Positions 26,111 to 37,712 of a stretch of 64,000 nucleotides of DNA are shown piece after piece. Source of the DNA: Ignelater luminosus (taxonomy: Eukaryota > Arthropoda > Insecta > Coleoptera > Elateridae). The notes beneath the pieces are model-generated. The model was given only the letters and a program-made list of their open reading frames with translations. It was not told where the DNA came from and searched no databases. The stretch lies in the NCBI GenBank assembly GCA_011009095.1, contig VTPC01090587.1, forward strand, positions 1,223,718-1,287,717. Direction: 5' to 3'. Made by a program: the position numbers and the translations under genes. The stretch's first letter is position 1. Every line of letters starts with the position of its first letter.

Positions 26111-26436
26111 GTATTTAGATTACTGGAAATAATATACAATTAGAAGTGTAGTTAGACACTTCTACATCTACATAACTGTGTTATATATTTTATATTATTT
26201 TTTAGAATAATTGAATTGAGTCATTCTTTTTGTATACCTAAATAATTTTTTTAAATTCATTACTTTGGGGAATATTTTAGGCTTCAATTCAAACTGCAGC
26301 AAGTACTTATAAAATTCATATGCTGAAATATTTTCAGATGTCACTTCAAACCCTTCTTTGTTAATTTTTAGAGTAATATAATGTCATTGATCATTAAGGA
26401 TGAAATTACAGTTTGGTATGTCATTTATGTATCATC

Positions 26437-26757
26437 CAGGGCCAGCGAAAGGCATATGGTGAATATGGAGCACTCCATACTTGAGATTGTTTTGAATATG
26501 GAGTTCCATACCTAAAAATTTCGTATTTTAATTTTCAATATTTGTCGATTAACATATATGTTTTTTATTTCCTATTATTTCATTATTTAATGTATATGTA
26601 TTTCTTTATTATTTATAAATGACCAACAATAAAAGAACTTTTTAATTGTTTAAATCGCTTTCCCGTGCATGCGCGCCTATTTGGTTTATATGTGTGTGTG
26701 TGTGTAACGGCCTCTTTTGCACTCCATACCTCAGAAAATCATGTTCCGTTGGCCCTG
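26437..26757. mobile_element. 321-bp hAT-type MITE
   Basis: Inverted ends CAGGGCCA[G/A]CG and a perfect 8-bp target duplication GTATCATC (26429-26436 and 26758-26765), both typical of hAT elements. It contains a GT microsatellite at about 26689-26705. No coding capacity. Confidence 0.88.
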
Positions 26758-26765
26758 GTATCATC

Positions 26766-27690
26766 AATACTTTTGAAATGATTTCACTAATCACTACCAA
26801 GAGTGGGAATTGAAAAAAGATTCAAGCTTTCAAATTTTAATATTGATCTCAAGATATTGGTTTCAGCAACTGCAAAAGCTGTTAAAGATACATTTTATAA
26901 AAATGTAACATAATTCATTTCAGGCATTTTGTCTTATAGATGTCAGACTTGATTCTATAATAAATTTAAAGTCAACTTTGAAAACAGATGATTTCATAAT
27001 CATTAAAGTCCAAGTACAGCTTAAGAAAGTCAAGTTAAAGGAACTTTAGTGATATGATCATTAAATCGGGTCTGTTAGCCTAACTTTGCAAAAGTTTCAA
27101 GTCGATAGTTCCTAAATACCAATCAAATTTAGCTGTTACATTGGGTAACTCTAGTTTCAAGCACCATCTAAGCTTATCAAAATATACTTTCTTTAAAGGA
27201 AATTGAAAATATGGTAAATGGGCTTGTAGCTGGCCACCTTATATTCTTTTATAATAAAACCACTTGTTTATCTTCCAACTTTCTCAACTGACTACTGACT
27301 CATTTACCCTGTATCTTACAGGGCGGTATCTTAACGATCTTAACTGAAAACCATGAAAAAAAATATATTAAAAACAGGAACAAGAACAGAAATTCAAATT
27401 TATTGTTTAAAAGTACTGCCAAGCGTCATCAACAACAGAAAATAAAACAAATTGCAGCAATTAAACTGAATATTATTTCAGCATAACAAAGAAGAGAGAA
27501 CTCAAATTAACTAAAAATTAATATACTCCAGAGAAAAAAGAAATAAATAAAATTACTAATTAACGTAGTAAACAACATAAACAACCAATAAACAACAACC
27601 ACAATAACGTACAATTATTTGCTAGGGATTTTACTTGGAGATTGGCTATACTGGTCTCTAACTTCATGTTTTAATTAAGAGCAAGACGTG
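26766..27690. other. Spacer between MITE and RpL32
   Basis: No coding or repeat feature that I can support. Confidence 0.4.
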
Positions 27691-27694
27691 TAAA

Positions 27695-27864
27695 CTTGCT
27701 CATCTTGTTTTCCAAAAATTTCTAATACCATCGGTAAGTATTTTGCTAAAGTATTTGGTCTAAATTAAAGATTTAGAATGCACTATGTGATTTCTAATTT
27801 AATTTCGGTCTTGTAACTATATGGAATTTGTTAATTAAATAATTTTTTGTGTACTAGGTTAAAG
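27695..27864 (+). promoter_or_regulatory. RpL32: 5' non-coding exon and intron of RpL32
   Basis: A good donor ATCG|GTAAGT follows 27733, and an acceptor TACTAG|G precedes 27858, seven bases before the ATG. This fits a short pyrimidine-containing leader exon (TCTTGTTTTCC near 27703) of the kind found on ribosomal protein genes. The transcription start itself cannot be fixed. Confidence 0.5.
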
Positions 27865-28599
27865 ATGGCAATCAGACCAGTTTACAGACCTAAAATCGTC
27901 AAAAAAAGGACGAAGAAGTTCATTAGACATCAGTCAGATCGCTATTGCAAACTAAAGGTAATTATAGTGCACCCCCCTTTTTTATTAAATTACTTACCGT
28001 AATTTTTGTGTAAGCTTCCACTCGTATTTGAGGTTATGGTGTAACACATTTTTCATATTTGATTTGTCTTATCTTTACAAATAGAGAAACTGGCGTAAAC
28101 CCAAAGGTATTGATAATAGAGTTCGTAGACGTTTTAAGGGGCAATATTTGATGCCAAACATTGGTTATGGATCAAACTCCAAGACACGTCATATGCTACC
28201 AACAGGTTTCAGAAAAGTTCTTGTACATAACGTTAAGGTAAGTGTTTGTGTTATATATATTTTTAGGCATTTATAATAATAATAATATATACTTTGCAAT
28301 GATGCTTATGGTAATTTGCGCCTGAAGTTGTTACGACTGTTGAAAATCTTAACTGAGCTATACAAAAATCATAATGCGTTATTTAATATAATAAATAATG
28401 TAGATGTGTAGTTAACTCTAGGATATATTTTTTTTTTTAGGAACTTGAAGTACTAATGATGCAAAATCGTAAATTCTGTGCTGAAATTGCTCATGGTGTT
28501 TCATCAAAGAAACGGAAATCTATTGTTGAACGTGCCCAGCAACTTTCTATTCGAGTTACAAATGGACATGCTCGTTTGCGTAGTCAGGAAAATGAATAA
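27865..28599 (+). CDS. RpL32: 60S ribosomal protein L32 (eL32)
   Basis: Three coding exons, 27865-27957, 28085-28237 and 28441-28599, with GT-AG introns in phase 0, encode 134 residues, the normal length in insects. Diagnostic runs include [38 protein letters not shown] and [16 protein letters not shown], and the end is RLRSQENE. eL32 is a basic structural protein of the large cytosolic ribosomal subunit. All exons are intact and there is no sign of retroposition, so this is the functional multi-exon gene. AATAAA signals follow the stop near 28618-28630. It is the firmest gene call in the window. Confidence 0.98.
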
Positions 28600-28639
28600 G
28601 TTAATTTTGTATCTTAAAATAAACAATAAAAAGTGTTAG

Positions 28640-29043
28640 GAAAATCAGCTGTGTATTGGTTTTATTGGAAGATCAGGGCGACAGTATGTAAGTTTTAGTG
28701 GATTCTTATTTTGTTTTATTGCGATGTTAAAAGAAAGGTGATTGTAACCTTTTAGTTAGTTCATGAGATATCAATTAGCATATAAAAAGATTCATAATAG
28801 TAGAAGATGCATACGCAAATTTACATTGCCTGTTAAAAATTTTAGTAGAATAAGAATACATGCAATCAGGTGACTAATGAAGTAGTAGTTTATTTTATGT
28901 CATCGTGCACTATAGTAAGGCAACATGTTGAATCAATTCTTGAGATTAATTTAGATTAAACAGAATGCTTCTTATGTATCTTTAAGTGTGGGGTAAGAAA
29001 TACGTTATTATTAATAAATTACTATTAAGATTATTTGAGAAAG
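28640..29043. other. Spacer between RpL32 and the Merlin element
   Basis: No feature supported. It ends with the left target duplication CATGTGAT (29044-29051). Confidence 0.4.
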
Positions 29044-29883
29044 CATGTGATGGTAATCGTGCAGTGTAGGGCCCCAAATATTTTACACATGTGCCAGAAC
29101 TGAAGTAAAAGTCTATTTGCAACGTTGTCAGATTCCTTGTAATATATACGCTATTTCAAAGCTAATGTACACATATTTAGAAGGTAAATATTAAATGAAA
29201 ACGAAAAAAACCGCTAAAACATTCGTATATTCTTATAATAAATTTTAAAAGGAAATACATTTCTTTATAATGTTTCTACAAAATCATAAATTTTATAGCT
29301 TGTGGGTGACTTAATAAATTTATGTCTTCTTTTGATATAATTTTGCAATTTACCTAAAAGGACAGCAGAGACTGGACCCATCTAAGAGATTTGCAAAACA
29401 CATGTTTTATTGCTCATTTTTATTTAGTGTACTAAAAATTCATTTTATCTTTTAAGTTTGAAGAATCATTCTTGTTTTTGGTGTTGTTGTGTACGGTAAC
29501 AAGCATTTTGTTAATATTTGTATCAGAAATTTCTCAGTTTAAGGTAAGCTATTTTTTATGCAGTGCATTACATAATTATAATGTTAACTCGGGTGCAAGA
29601 TAAACGTAGATGCGCATATTCTGTTTCCTTTAATTTTATTTTTTTAATTTGCAAACATTTTTGGTGTTTTATAATAAAATATATAGTAATAATAGCGACA
29701 GCAAAATATAGCATTGGCATTAGTGTTGTAAATTGCAAAATCACATTTTGTAACGTAGGTACATAAGTTACTATAAAATTACCGTAATACTACTTTAAAA
29801 CCATAAATCATGGTAACTGAAGTAATTTTAGATCAACTTTGCATCGTGGGATTTAATATTCCTATATTATGATTTAATTTAAT

Positions 29884-30003
29884 CAGAGGTCTGAACCTAA
29901 AAAACAGGAACTTAATAAATGTAAACACCGTAATCGAAATTTTGAATTGGAAAATAATCGGAACCCTAACTGAAATAAAAAGTCTAATGGGTTCAGACCT
30001 CTG
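29884..30003. mobile_element. 120-bp hAT-type MITE nested in the Merlin element
   Basis: Inverted ends CAGAGGTCTGAACC with a perfect 8-bp duplication AATTTAAT (29876-29883 and 30004-30011). It inserted after the Merlin copy arrived. Confidence 0.88.
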
Positions 30004-30437
30004 AATTTAATGTTATTATTATTTTATTACATATGTTATGTGTAATATACACCAACTGCCAGAAAGGTCACACCAAATAGCAAAAACTTTAATTTTTGAT
30101 TTTCTTGAAAAACTCATTGTTCCAACATTGGTGCATCTTTGAAAAGCAAAAACAAACTACTTTCATCTGCCAAGCCTTCTTTTGTTTAACAGAAAATGGC
30201 ATCAAGACCAAAATTTAAAATCGTCAATATTTTTGAAAGTATCAATGTTTCTGATAGTATTTTAACCACCAAATGAGCAGGTAGGTATAAAACAAAGAAG
30301 TAAGTTTGTCAAATTTAAAAAAGATGATAAACTGCCAGTTTACTTTGCATCTGAGTTAACTATACTTTTTTTAAAATAACGAACTACTAAATCAATAGAC
30401 AATTATTATCTATTAGGAAATCGTTGTATTATCCAAA

Positions 30438-32457
30438 ATGGCACATAGAGGAGTAGCTGCTGTTACAATCACTGTAGGTCAGAACGAGATTCTTAATGAT
30501 GATGCCATGCTAGCTGAGAAATACAACTTATTAAGGTTGCATTTTGATACAAACTTGGAAATAATTCAATGGCTCGCGAGAAGGTGGCTGATTAAAAACT
30601 CGAACAGTTGTGGAAGATGTAATATTGAAATGTCATTTGTGAAAAGAGCGCAAGTTATAGATGGATACAGGTGGCAGTGCAGACTCTGCAAGAAAACCAG
30701 CCTCCAAGATCAGTGATTTTTTTCAAAAAGTCATTTATCAGTTCAGCAAATCTTAGTAATAGTTTATGGTTGGTACAGAGATCTCCCCCAACATAACATT
30801 GCGCACGAGGCCGACTTGCCACTTGATTCACGCCACACCATCGTAGACTGGTGCTCTTTTTGCAGGGACATCTGCGAGCAACATCTCATTAATAACCCAG
30901 TGGTTATAGGTGGCTTCACCAACAATCTCCATTCCAAAGTCGTTGAGATCAATGAAAGTAAATTCTTTCATCGAAAATATCATCGAGGTCTCTGGAGGGA
31001 AGGCCACTGGGTTTTTGGAGGCATCGAAAGAGGGTCAGGGAAATGTTTTCTGGTGGAGGTGCCAGACAGAAGAGCTGAAACTTTATCAGCTGTAATTGAG
31101 AGGTTTGTGAGAATACGTATATTGCATGCCAGAAGTAGAGTGCCTTGATATAAATTGGCAAATAAATGTTGGGATCGAGTGAAGACACATTTGTATAGTG
31201 TAGGCAAAGTAATTTCTTTTTATGACTCCTTTAACTTGTAAGTGGTACACTACACATTCGCTTGTTTGTGTTCGCTGTTATAGCATTACAACATCTTTCT
31301 TTTCATTTATTACCTGTCGGTTAGATTGAAAATGTTTTTTTTTTCGAACATACTATATCTTGTGTAAAATCAATCCAAGAATGTCAAATTGACAAGAACA
31401 AATTGAATTACTGTCACGATCTTATTACTATCAGTAAATGCGGTTTACTTTTCAAATTTCTGTTGTACAACTAAAACTAAGAAGACTAAGAAAATTATGA
31501 CGTCATCCCAAAAGGGTAAAAAATTAAACCATACCGGGAAGTCTAAGTCCACTAGGTGCATAGAGCTTGGACTCCCTGTTTGTCTGACTCCCCTGCCAGG
31601 CCAGTAAAGAAATACTGTACTTTTTGTTTTTTCTATTTTCTTTTTGTTCATTGTTGTGTTTTCATTCTAGCCTAACATTAGTCTGCCACATAAGTATTTT
31701 CAAGGTATGTCACTCAGTAGTAATTTGTTTTTTATGCACTGCGGAAGTAAAAATGCTACTTTTGTCTTTTTTTTCGAGGACTAAAGTGCTACTTTTAATC
31801 CCTCGAGGATTAAAAATAAATTTAATCCCTCAGGGGCTAAAATAAAAAATAAATAAACGTTACCATAACAACTCTATTGTTCCCATGGTGATGAAGATGT
31901 TATGGAACTTGCATAGCTAGCTTAAATTAGTTTTCACTATCAGAATCACAAAATTTGATTTCTTTCATTAATCTTGATTTCAGATTATTCGTAAGTGCAT
32001 AAAATAGCATACATACAATATACCATAAGACTAAAGTGCCTCTTAATCCATTTACATTAATTAACATTCACACTCGGGATTAGAAGGATTACCTTAGTCC
32101 TTTGGTATATACTAAACTATATTTTTAAAGCTTTTTTGTAGGAATGACATTTGTCCATTCAGGTATATTCTTCCGGGCACAATTATTGTGTCGGATGGCT
32201 GGAGAGCATATCAAAATATCAACCAGATAGGTGGCGGAGTGTATGAGCACGAAGAAAACTTCGTTGCTCCAGATGATCCGAACATACATACCCAAAATGT
32301 TGAAAATATGTGGATGTGTGCCAAACGAAAACTTAGGAGACAGTTTGGCACCTCCGGATATTTATTTTCTTCATACCTCCACGAATTTGTTTGGAGAAAT
32401 AAATTCAAATCACAAGACGTTCTGGCAAGTTTTCTTGTGTGCATAACCCAACAGTAG
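30438..32457 (+). pseudogene. Merlin transposase (IS1595/ISXO2-like DDE), disrupted
   Basis: Exon 1 spans 30438-31102. It holds an N-terminal zinc-binding region (CGRC and CRLC), an in-frame TGA at 30714-30716 inside the otherwise continuous frame, then HTIVDWCSFCRDIC and the block VVEINESKFFHRKYHRG. In this family that block normally carries the first catalytic Asp (EIDES-like); here it is Asn. Exon 2 (32163-32457) begins YILPGTIIVSDGWRAY with the second Asp and continues to QNVENMW with the acidic third residue, ending at TAG. Joining AG|GTTTGT at 31102 to TTCAG|G at 32163 restores the family pattern ERYILPGT exactly, so 31103-32162 behaves as an intron. The protein would bind the TIRs and cut and paste the element; this copy cannot. 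Confidence 0.88.
31770..32110. repeat. Small foldbacks in the Merlin transposase intron
   Basis: Two related hairpins. One at about 31770-31848 is built on GGACTAAAGTGC and TTTTAATCCCTCGAGGATTA. The other at 32019-32109 has arms TATACCATAAGACTAA and TTAGTCCTTTGGTATA. They share ACTAAAGTGC and TTAATCC, so they are probably fragments of one MITE family. Confidence 0.55.
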
Positions 32458-32819
32458 CCATTCAAGTTGCCAGAATAATTTATTTTGATGTGCTGTGTAT
32501 ATAGTTATTCCCCTATTTTTTATTTTGCTATTTTCATTTTATTAATTAGTTCTAGGTTTAGTTTTTGCAATTTTTGTATATATTTATTTACTTTCATTAC
32601 ATTCTTTAGTTCTAGGTTTAGTTTAATTTTTACAATCATTGTATATTTATTTTATTTATAATTACATCATAAGCATGTAAGAACCAAAGATTACTTAGTT
32701 GATTGAGAATTCACATGCAACAACAGATTTGACTTCTTTTGTTTTTTCTGTTATTTTATTATTAATAAGGCTACATTTTAATCCAAAATTTGAACCGTTA
32801 TAGTGGCTTGCAAGAAAGT

Positions 32820-33060
32820 GTTTCTAAACTTTTTTTAACATGTATTTCCTTCTAGAATTTATTACAAGAATTATAGGAATGTTTTTTTGCTTCTTTTATA
32901 AAGTTTAGTTCTAAACTTTTTTTAAAATTTATTTCCTTTCAGAACTGATTACAGGAATTATATGAATGTTTTTTGCGTCTTTTATAAAATTTAATTCTAA
33001 GTTTTTAAAATGTATTTCCTTTTAAAATTTATTATAAGAATATACGAATGTTCTAGCAGT
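32820..33060. repeat. Tandem repeat of about 85 bp inside the right Merlin terminus
   Basis: Three imperfect copies beginning TTCTAA[A/G]..TTTTT and containing TATTTCCTT, a GAATTTATTA-like run and GAATGTT. The third copy merges into the right inverted repeat, so the array grew from sequence at the inner edge of the TIR. The left side lacks it. Confidence 0.7.
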
Positions 33061-33233
33061 TTTTTCGTTTTCATTTAATATTTACTTTCTAAATAAGTGT
33101 ACGTTAGCTCTGAAATAGCGTCTATATTACAAGGAATCTGACAACGTTGCAAATAGACTTTTACTTCAGTTCTGGTGCATGCGCACACGTGTAAAATATT
33201 TGGGGCCCTAAACTGCACGATTACCCATGTGAC

Positions 33234-35663
33234 ATTAGACATAATGTTATTTGTTTGTGTATAAACATAAATTAGTGTCAAATATGTAATCATATGTGAA
33301 GACTGTTAATAAGAGTCATTTTCATAGCATTCCAAGATAAATCTTCCTAAAATGTGAAACAATAATGTCACAGTCTACATGTTTCCAAAAACAAAATATG
33401 GGGTGCAACCATTTCATAAATAAAGCTGTGCCCCATATTCTACATTGAAAAATGCTATAAAATTAATAAAAAAATAGGAATACAAAAACTATAACTTTTT
33501 TGAATCCTTGTGTTCCTTAATCTAAAATCTCAAAGGAACTTGAATATAATTATGATATTGTTGGACTTTTAAGTATGCCTTCATTCAAGGACCATAACTG
33601 CTAACTAGAACTTGCCACTTTAAAGCAGTAAGTAGTTATGTATATTGCTTCTGTAATAACAAGACATAAGTATCTTTTAATGTTTAAGAGATGAATTATA
33701 ATATTTTAACACATGATAAAAAGTTATAAAATCCATTCAAGATGGAATTTTCTATTATTTGGAGGAGGATTGTTACGATTTTTATACACATTTAAAAATA
33801 TTTACTTCAATAAAATAGCAAAACTTATGTGAAGATCAGCTTTGGTTTGCAGAATATTAAATTCTTGTTCTTGCCAACAGATAATAAACTAATATGGTTG
33901 CAGCATGCAGGCTCCAATCAATCGCAATATAAAACGTCACTGTAGACTATATTCTATTTTGCTTACAAGAGTTTTTGCTCTAGCACATTAAACTTTTCAT
34001 TTAGTATCTCTCTCTGCCTGATTCTAAATGTAATTGTTTTAACAATTATTTCTAGATAATGATCTGGATGGAAATTAGTTTTAAATATTAAAGATGTTAT
34101 TTATGTTTTATTTTTGTTGTATATAATTATAGAAATTGTGATTCAATGCCTGATAATAGTGTAGGCTTTATATAAGACTATTAATTAAATATTCCCATTT
34201 AAAGGTTAGGGTTAGAGCTTAAAATGTTATCTCGTTTGATATATTTCAGCAAAAACGATATACTTTTAAATAAAAATATGTTAGGAATATAAATAAAATA
34301 AAGAATATTAACATTACAATAATTGTATTTAGAGATATCCAAAAGCTTAATTCAAAACAAGACATTTTCACCTGAATCTCACAATTTATGCTCTCCATGG
34401 CTACAATTTACACACAAGTAAACTTCTATGGTGTTGTTTTTACAGAATATCAAACTTATATTTATCATATCATATTATTTTAACAAACACTATAGAATCA
34501 CTTTTACATAAAACAAATACAAAAACAACCACCTTTTATCAAAACAGGCTAAAAATTCATTTATCATCTTTCCTGTTATGCATCATTTTAAATGGAGACT
34601 AAAAGCAGATACAAAACATGGATGTTATGAATATAACTTCTTGGAAAGTTATGTCTGAAGAATAGATAAATTCCAGGTCTGAACTTGTTGCAGTATACAT
34701 TCCACTAACAATAAGTAATATTTGTTTTACTAGTTAACTGGTCTACTGCACAAGTACCATCCACAGAAAGAACTCCCCTTGACCCTTCATTCACGTTTAA
34801 TGTCTTGTTATAGTATTCCAAAAGATATAGTGCGTTTATGACTTTGACTTAAGTATTTTTCAGCGGGTCCCTCATAAAAATCAACAAATATATATGGTGG
34901 CACGTGTCACAGACGATTGGGTAAACCAAGGACCGTATTGAAATAATTTATATTTCTAATATTTTAGTTTAAAAGTATTTACGAAAGTAAAACTTATCTC
35001 AATACGACCCTGTGACAATGTTAGAAAAGGTCTTCACAGGTAAGCAGATTTACTACACCCTGCTGTGACGAACTTGTAAAATTTACTGTAAGCTAAGCAG
35101 CAATTAAGTCATAAAGGCACTATATTTTTTGGAATACTATACTGCTAGCCAAGGACTTCACCAGCACTTATGAGACTCTGTTGCCTGAAGTTATAGTTTG
35201 TATAGGATGTTGAACGACTTCCTTCCTATATTTGAACTTCATGGTTTAACAGATTTGAGGCATTCTACAATTTAGGGGGATTTCCTAAACGAAGTACATT
35301 TTAGTGGTTTGACATTGCCTTTGTGAGAAATAACTGTAAAAGTTTGGTATGTTGGTACCTCTCATATTAGCATTCTTCAAAATAAGCTAACTGAGCTGTG
35401 TTTACTAAAATAAATATTAAGTGTATTTTCTGGTATTTTCTTGCAGTACAGAACCTTATGGAAAACATGGTTGCCAAGCTATTGTGTTGGGATGGTTTTG
35501 ATGCGCTTTCAATCATTTGAGGGTTATTTTCGTTTTAATTCAGATTTATATTCAATTTATTTCTATAATTTAGATTATTTATTTACATATATATATAGAT
35601 TTAAACTAACAAAAAGCTATAAAAGTACAGTAATAATTTCTAAATTTAATGTACAGGCAATGA
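33234..35663. other. 2.4-kb region without a recognised gene
   Basis: AT-rich. The frame at 35441-35695 follows an acceptor-like TTTTCTTGCAG but resembles nothing I know and is not called. Confidence 0.45.
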
Positions 35664-36263
35664 TGGGCACGTTCAGAGCACTAAACTGTTTATAAGTTTG
35701 AGTACTGAACAGATTCGTTTACTGAACTAAACTGTGCAACACAAGCGCCATCTAACAAAGAACATCCTCAAGAGCACTAATTTCCAATGCTCTAACTTCA
35801 ATCTAGTATTTTAAATTTGTTGTATTTACGTATTTAACCCTTATGCAAAATAAACAAGATGCCTAATGATAATATAATCCCAGCAACAGAAAAGGTTTTG
35901 CTATTAAATGACTTCATAATAGTTAACAATCGATTGGTTCTACGAAACGATAATATTGTGTTTTCCTGATTTGTAATTTCTTGGTCTCGAACCATCCTAA
36001 TTTCAGCCAAAATTATAATACAAATAACAGATTGTCTAAAATAAAATTATTCATTATTATTTGCAGAGAAGTGATAACAGACGGGTACTTTAAAAATACA
36101 CAATTTAATATAAGTAACCTCAAACTATTGATTGTATGTCAATCAACGCTCAAACATACCGTTAAGACAACGTGGCGTTCAGTCTAGCATGATGTTGACT
36201 GCAAACGCAAACAAAACATTGTTTACCATTTAGCTAAACAGTTTAGTGTGCTGAATGTGCCCA
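35664..36263. mobile_element. 600-bp element with inverted ends TGGGCACRTTCAG
   Basis: Ends match over about 29 bp: TGGGCACGTTCAGAGCACTA on the left and TGGGCACATTCAGCACACTA reverse-complemented on the right, both continuing AACTGTTTA. No coding frame and no readable target duplication. The first bases resemble the ends of the element at 57211. Confidence 0.65.
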
Positions 36264-37385
36264 ATGTTTTGTATTTTGAAGAACAAATGGAGTGTGTTGT
36301 AGATCATATATCCTGCCAAGTGCCACAGGCTTTATTTTGATTTTTTTTTAAGAAGTAAGTGCATGTCACATAATCTAGTTATTTGTTTTCTATTTAAGGC
36401 ATATTTTGTTTCAAATGATTTAAAACAATGCTACTAATGACCTGTACCTACACAGTGAACAAACACTTATTACAGATGATTTAGAGTGAAAACAGTTGCA
36501 GATAGAATAATTTATTAAAAGAAATTGATCAGGAAAATGCCCTGTAGAACCTAACATGACCACCTTCATTTTTTTCTGAATAGAAAATAACTGGCATCAC
36601 CAACTATAATTTCTTTCAATTACACTGTCTAGTAAGCAGCATCAATCGATAGAAGAATCTATTCTCTGTACAGATGTTCAGTTGTTTTTAATCCTCAACA
36701 TAACATTATTTTTTAATAAAATGCCAATAACTGGATAATGATGGTGTATTGTGGAAAATGACTTAAGCATTAATACTTAATATTGTTTAAGATTAAATAT
36801 TGAAATTATTTACAGTAGGTGCTCCAACTACCGTCTTTTTTGGATGCAGGCCAAAACTAAAATTTCACTTTTTATTTTAGTTTGGGTACTGACTACTATG
36901 GTCATTATTTTTTCAGTCACAACTAGAGCATTAATGCCTTGTTTCTTCTTAATGTTGAAACAAGCAGTGTCTAGTAATGATTACACAAGCCTATAAACAG
37001 ATTCTAAATTTTCAACACTAAAAGGCATTTGATAGTGCTCTTGACCGGTGCACCTGAACTGCTAACTCGCCCAAAAGGGTCGTCCAAGTTTTATGAAGGG
37101 TAGATAATCTTAGCTCGAATTGCTAATTTTCAAAATTCTGTTGCCCTTGCTAAGGACTGCAACCCTTAACGAGTGTTTCACACATTTGTATCCTAGCATT
37201 GCAGTCATGATTTTTTCAAATCCCTTTATTATGTTTATTAATTTAATTAAAATATTAATTCGTAATCGAAGTAAGCAAGAAACGATAAGACTTACATAGT
37301 GAATAATAATAATTGTTTTAATTGGTTCTGTGCAAAGTTAAAAATAGTAATAGAAACTTTAATTTTTCTTAATTTCATTTATATA
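36264..37385. other. No gene recognised
   Basis: AT-rich spacer. No feature supported. Confidence 0.4.
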
Positions 37386-37712
37386 CAGTGCGAAAACTAC
37401 TTATGGAATAAAATCAATAATTTCAAAACGCGAATGATTGTTTTGAAAAAGAATCAATCAGTTTTTGTGTAATCAAGGTCACTGCTCATGAAAAAACGCA
37501 CAAACTATACTACCCAAAAATAAAAAACATATATAGCATTCTATTTAAAAAACTCCATATGATGTCATAGCTCGAAAGGGGATGACGTCACAAACAAGCA
37601 CAGCACCTTAAAAACATCGAAGTATAAAATAAAAATTGATGTTTTAGCGTTTTTCAAAAATATCATTCGCTTTGAAATTTCTGATTTTATTCCATAAGTA
37701 ATTTTCACACTG
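37386..37712. mobile_element. 327-bp TA-flanked foldback
   Basis: Arms of about 65 bp begin CAGTG[C/T]GAAAA and share ACTTATGGAATAAAATCA, flanked by TATA. A diverged half of a similar element (ending CAGTGCTTTTGTAAAG when read inward) lies at about 44400-44577. Tc1/mariner-type MITE by target site. Confidence 0.8.

Larger units (their letters stand above)
29052..33225 (+). mobile_element. Merlin-type DNA transposon, 4.2 kb
   Basis: Long inverted repeats of about 211 and 217 bp (29052-29262 and 33009-33225) begin GGTAATCGTGCAG and share GGGCCCCAAATATTTTACAC, GCAACGTTGTCAGATTCC and ACATTCGTATATTCTTATA. It is flanked by an 8-bp duplication, CATGTGAT and CATGTGAC, with one mismatch. It encloses an IS1595/ISXO2-like transposase gene (30438-32457). 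TIRs with an 8-9-bp duplication and this transposase type define the Merlin superfamily. A hAT-type MITE (29884-30003) and small foldbacks sit inside. The transposase has a stop and a mutated catalytic position, so the copy is inactive. Confidence 0.92.

Noticed and set aside
30764..31207. Minus-strand frames in the Merlin element
   Set aside because: They are shadows of the plus-strand transposase, whose motifs are clear.
35441..35695. Frame after an acceptor-like TTTTCTTGCAG
   Set aside because: No upstream exon with a matching donor and no recognised protein similarity.
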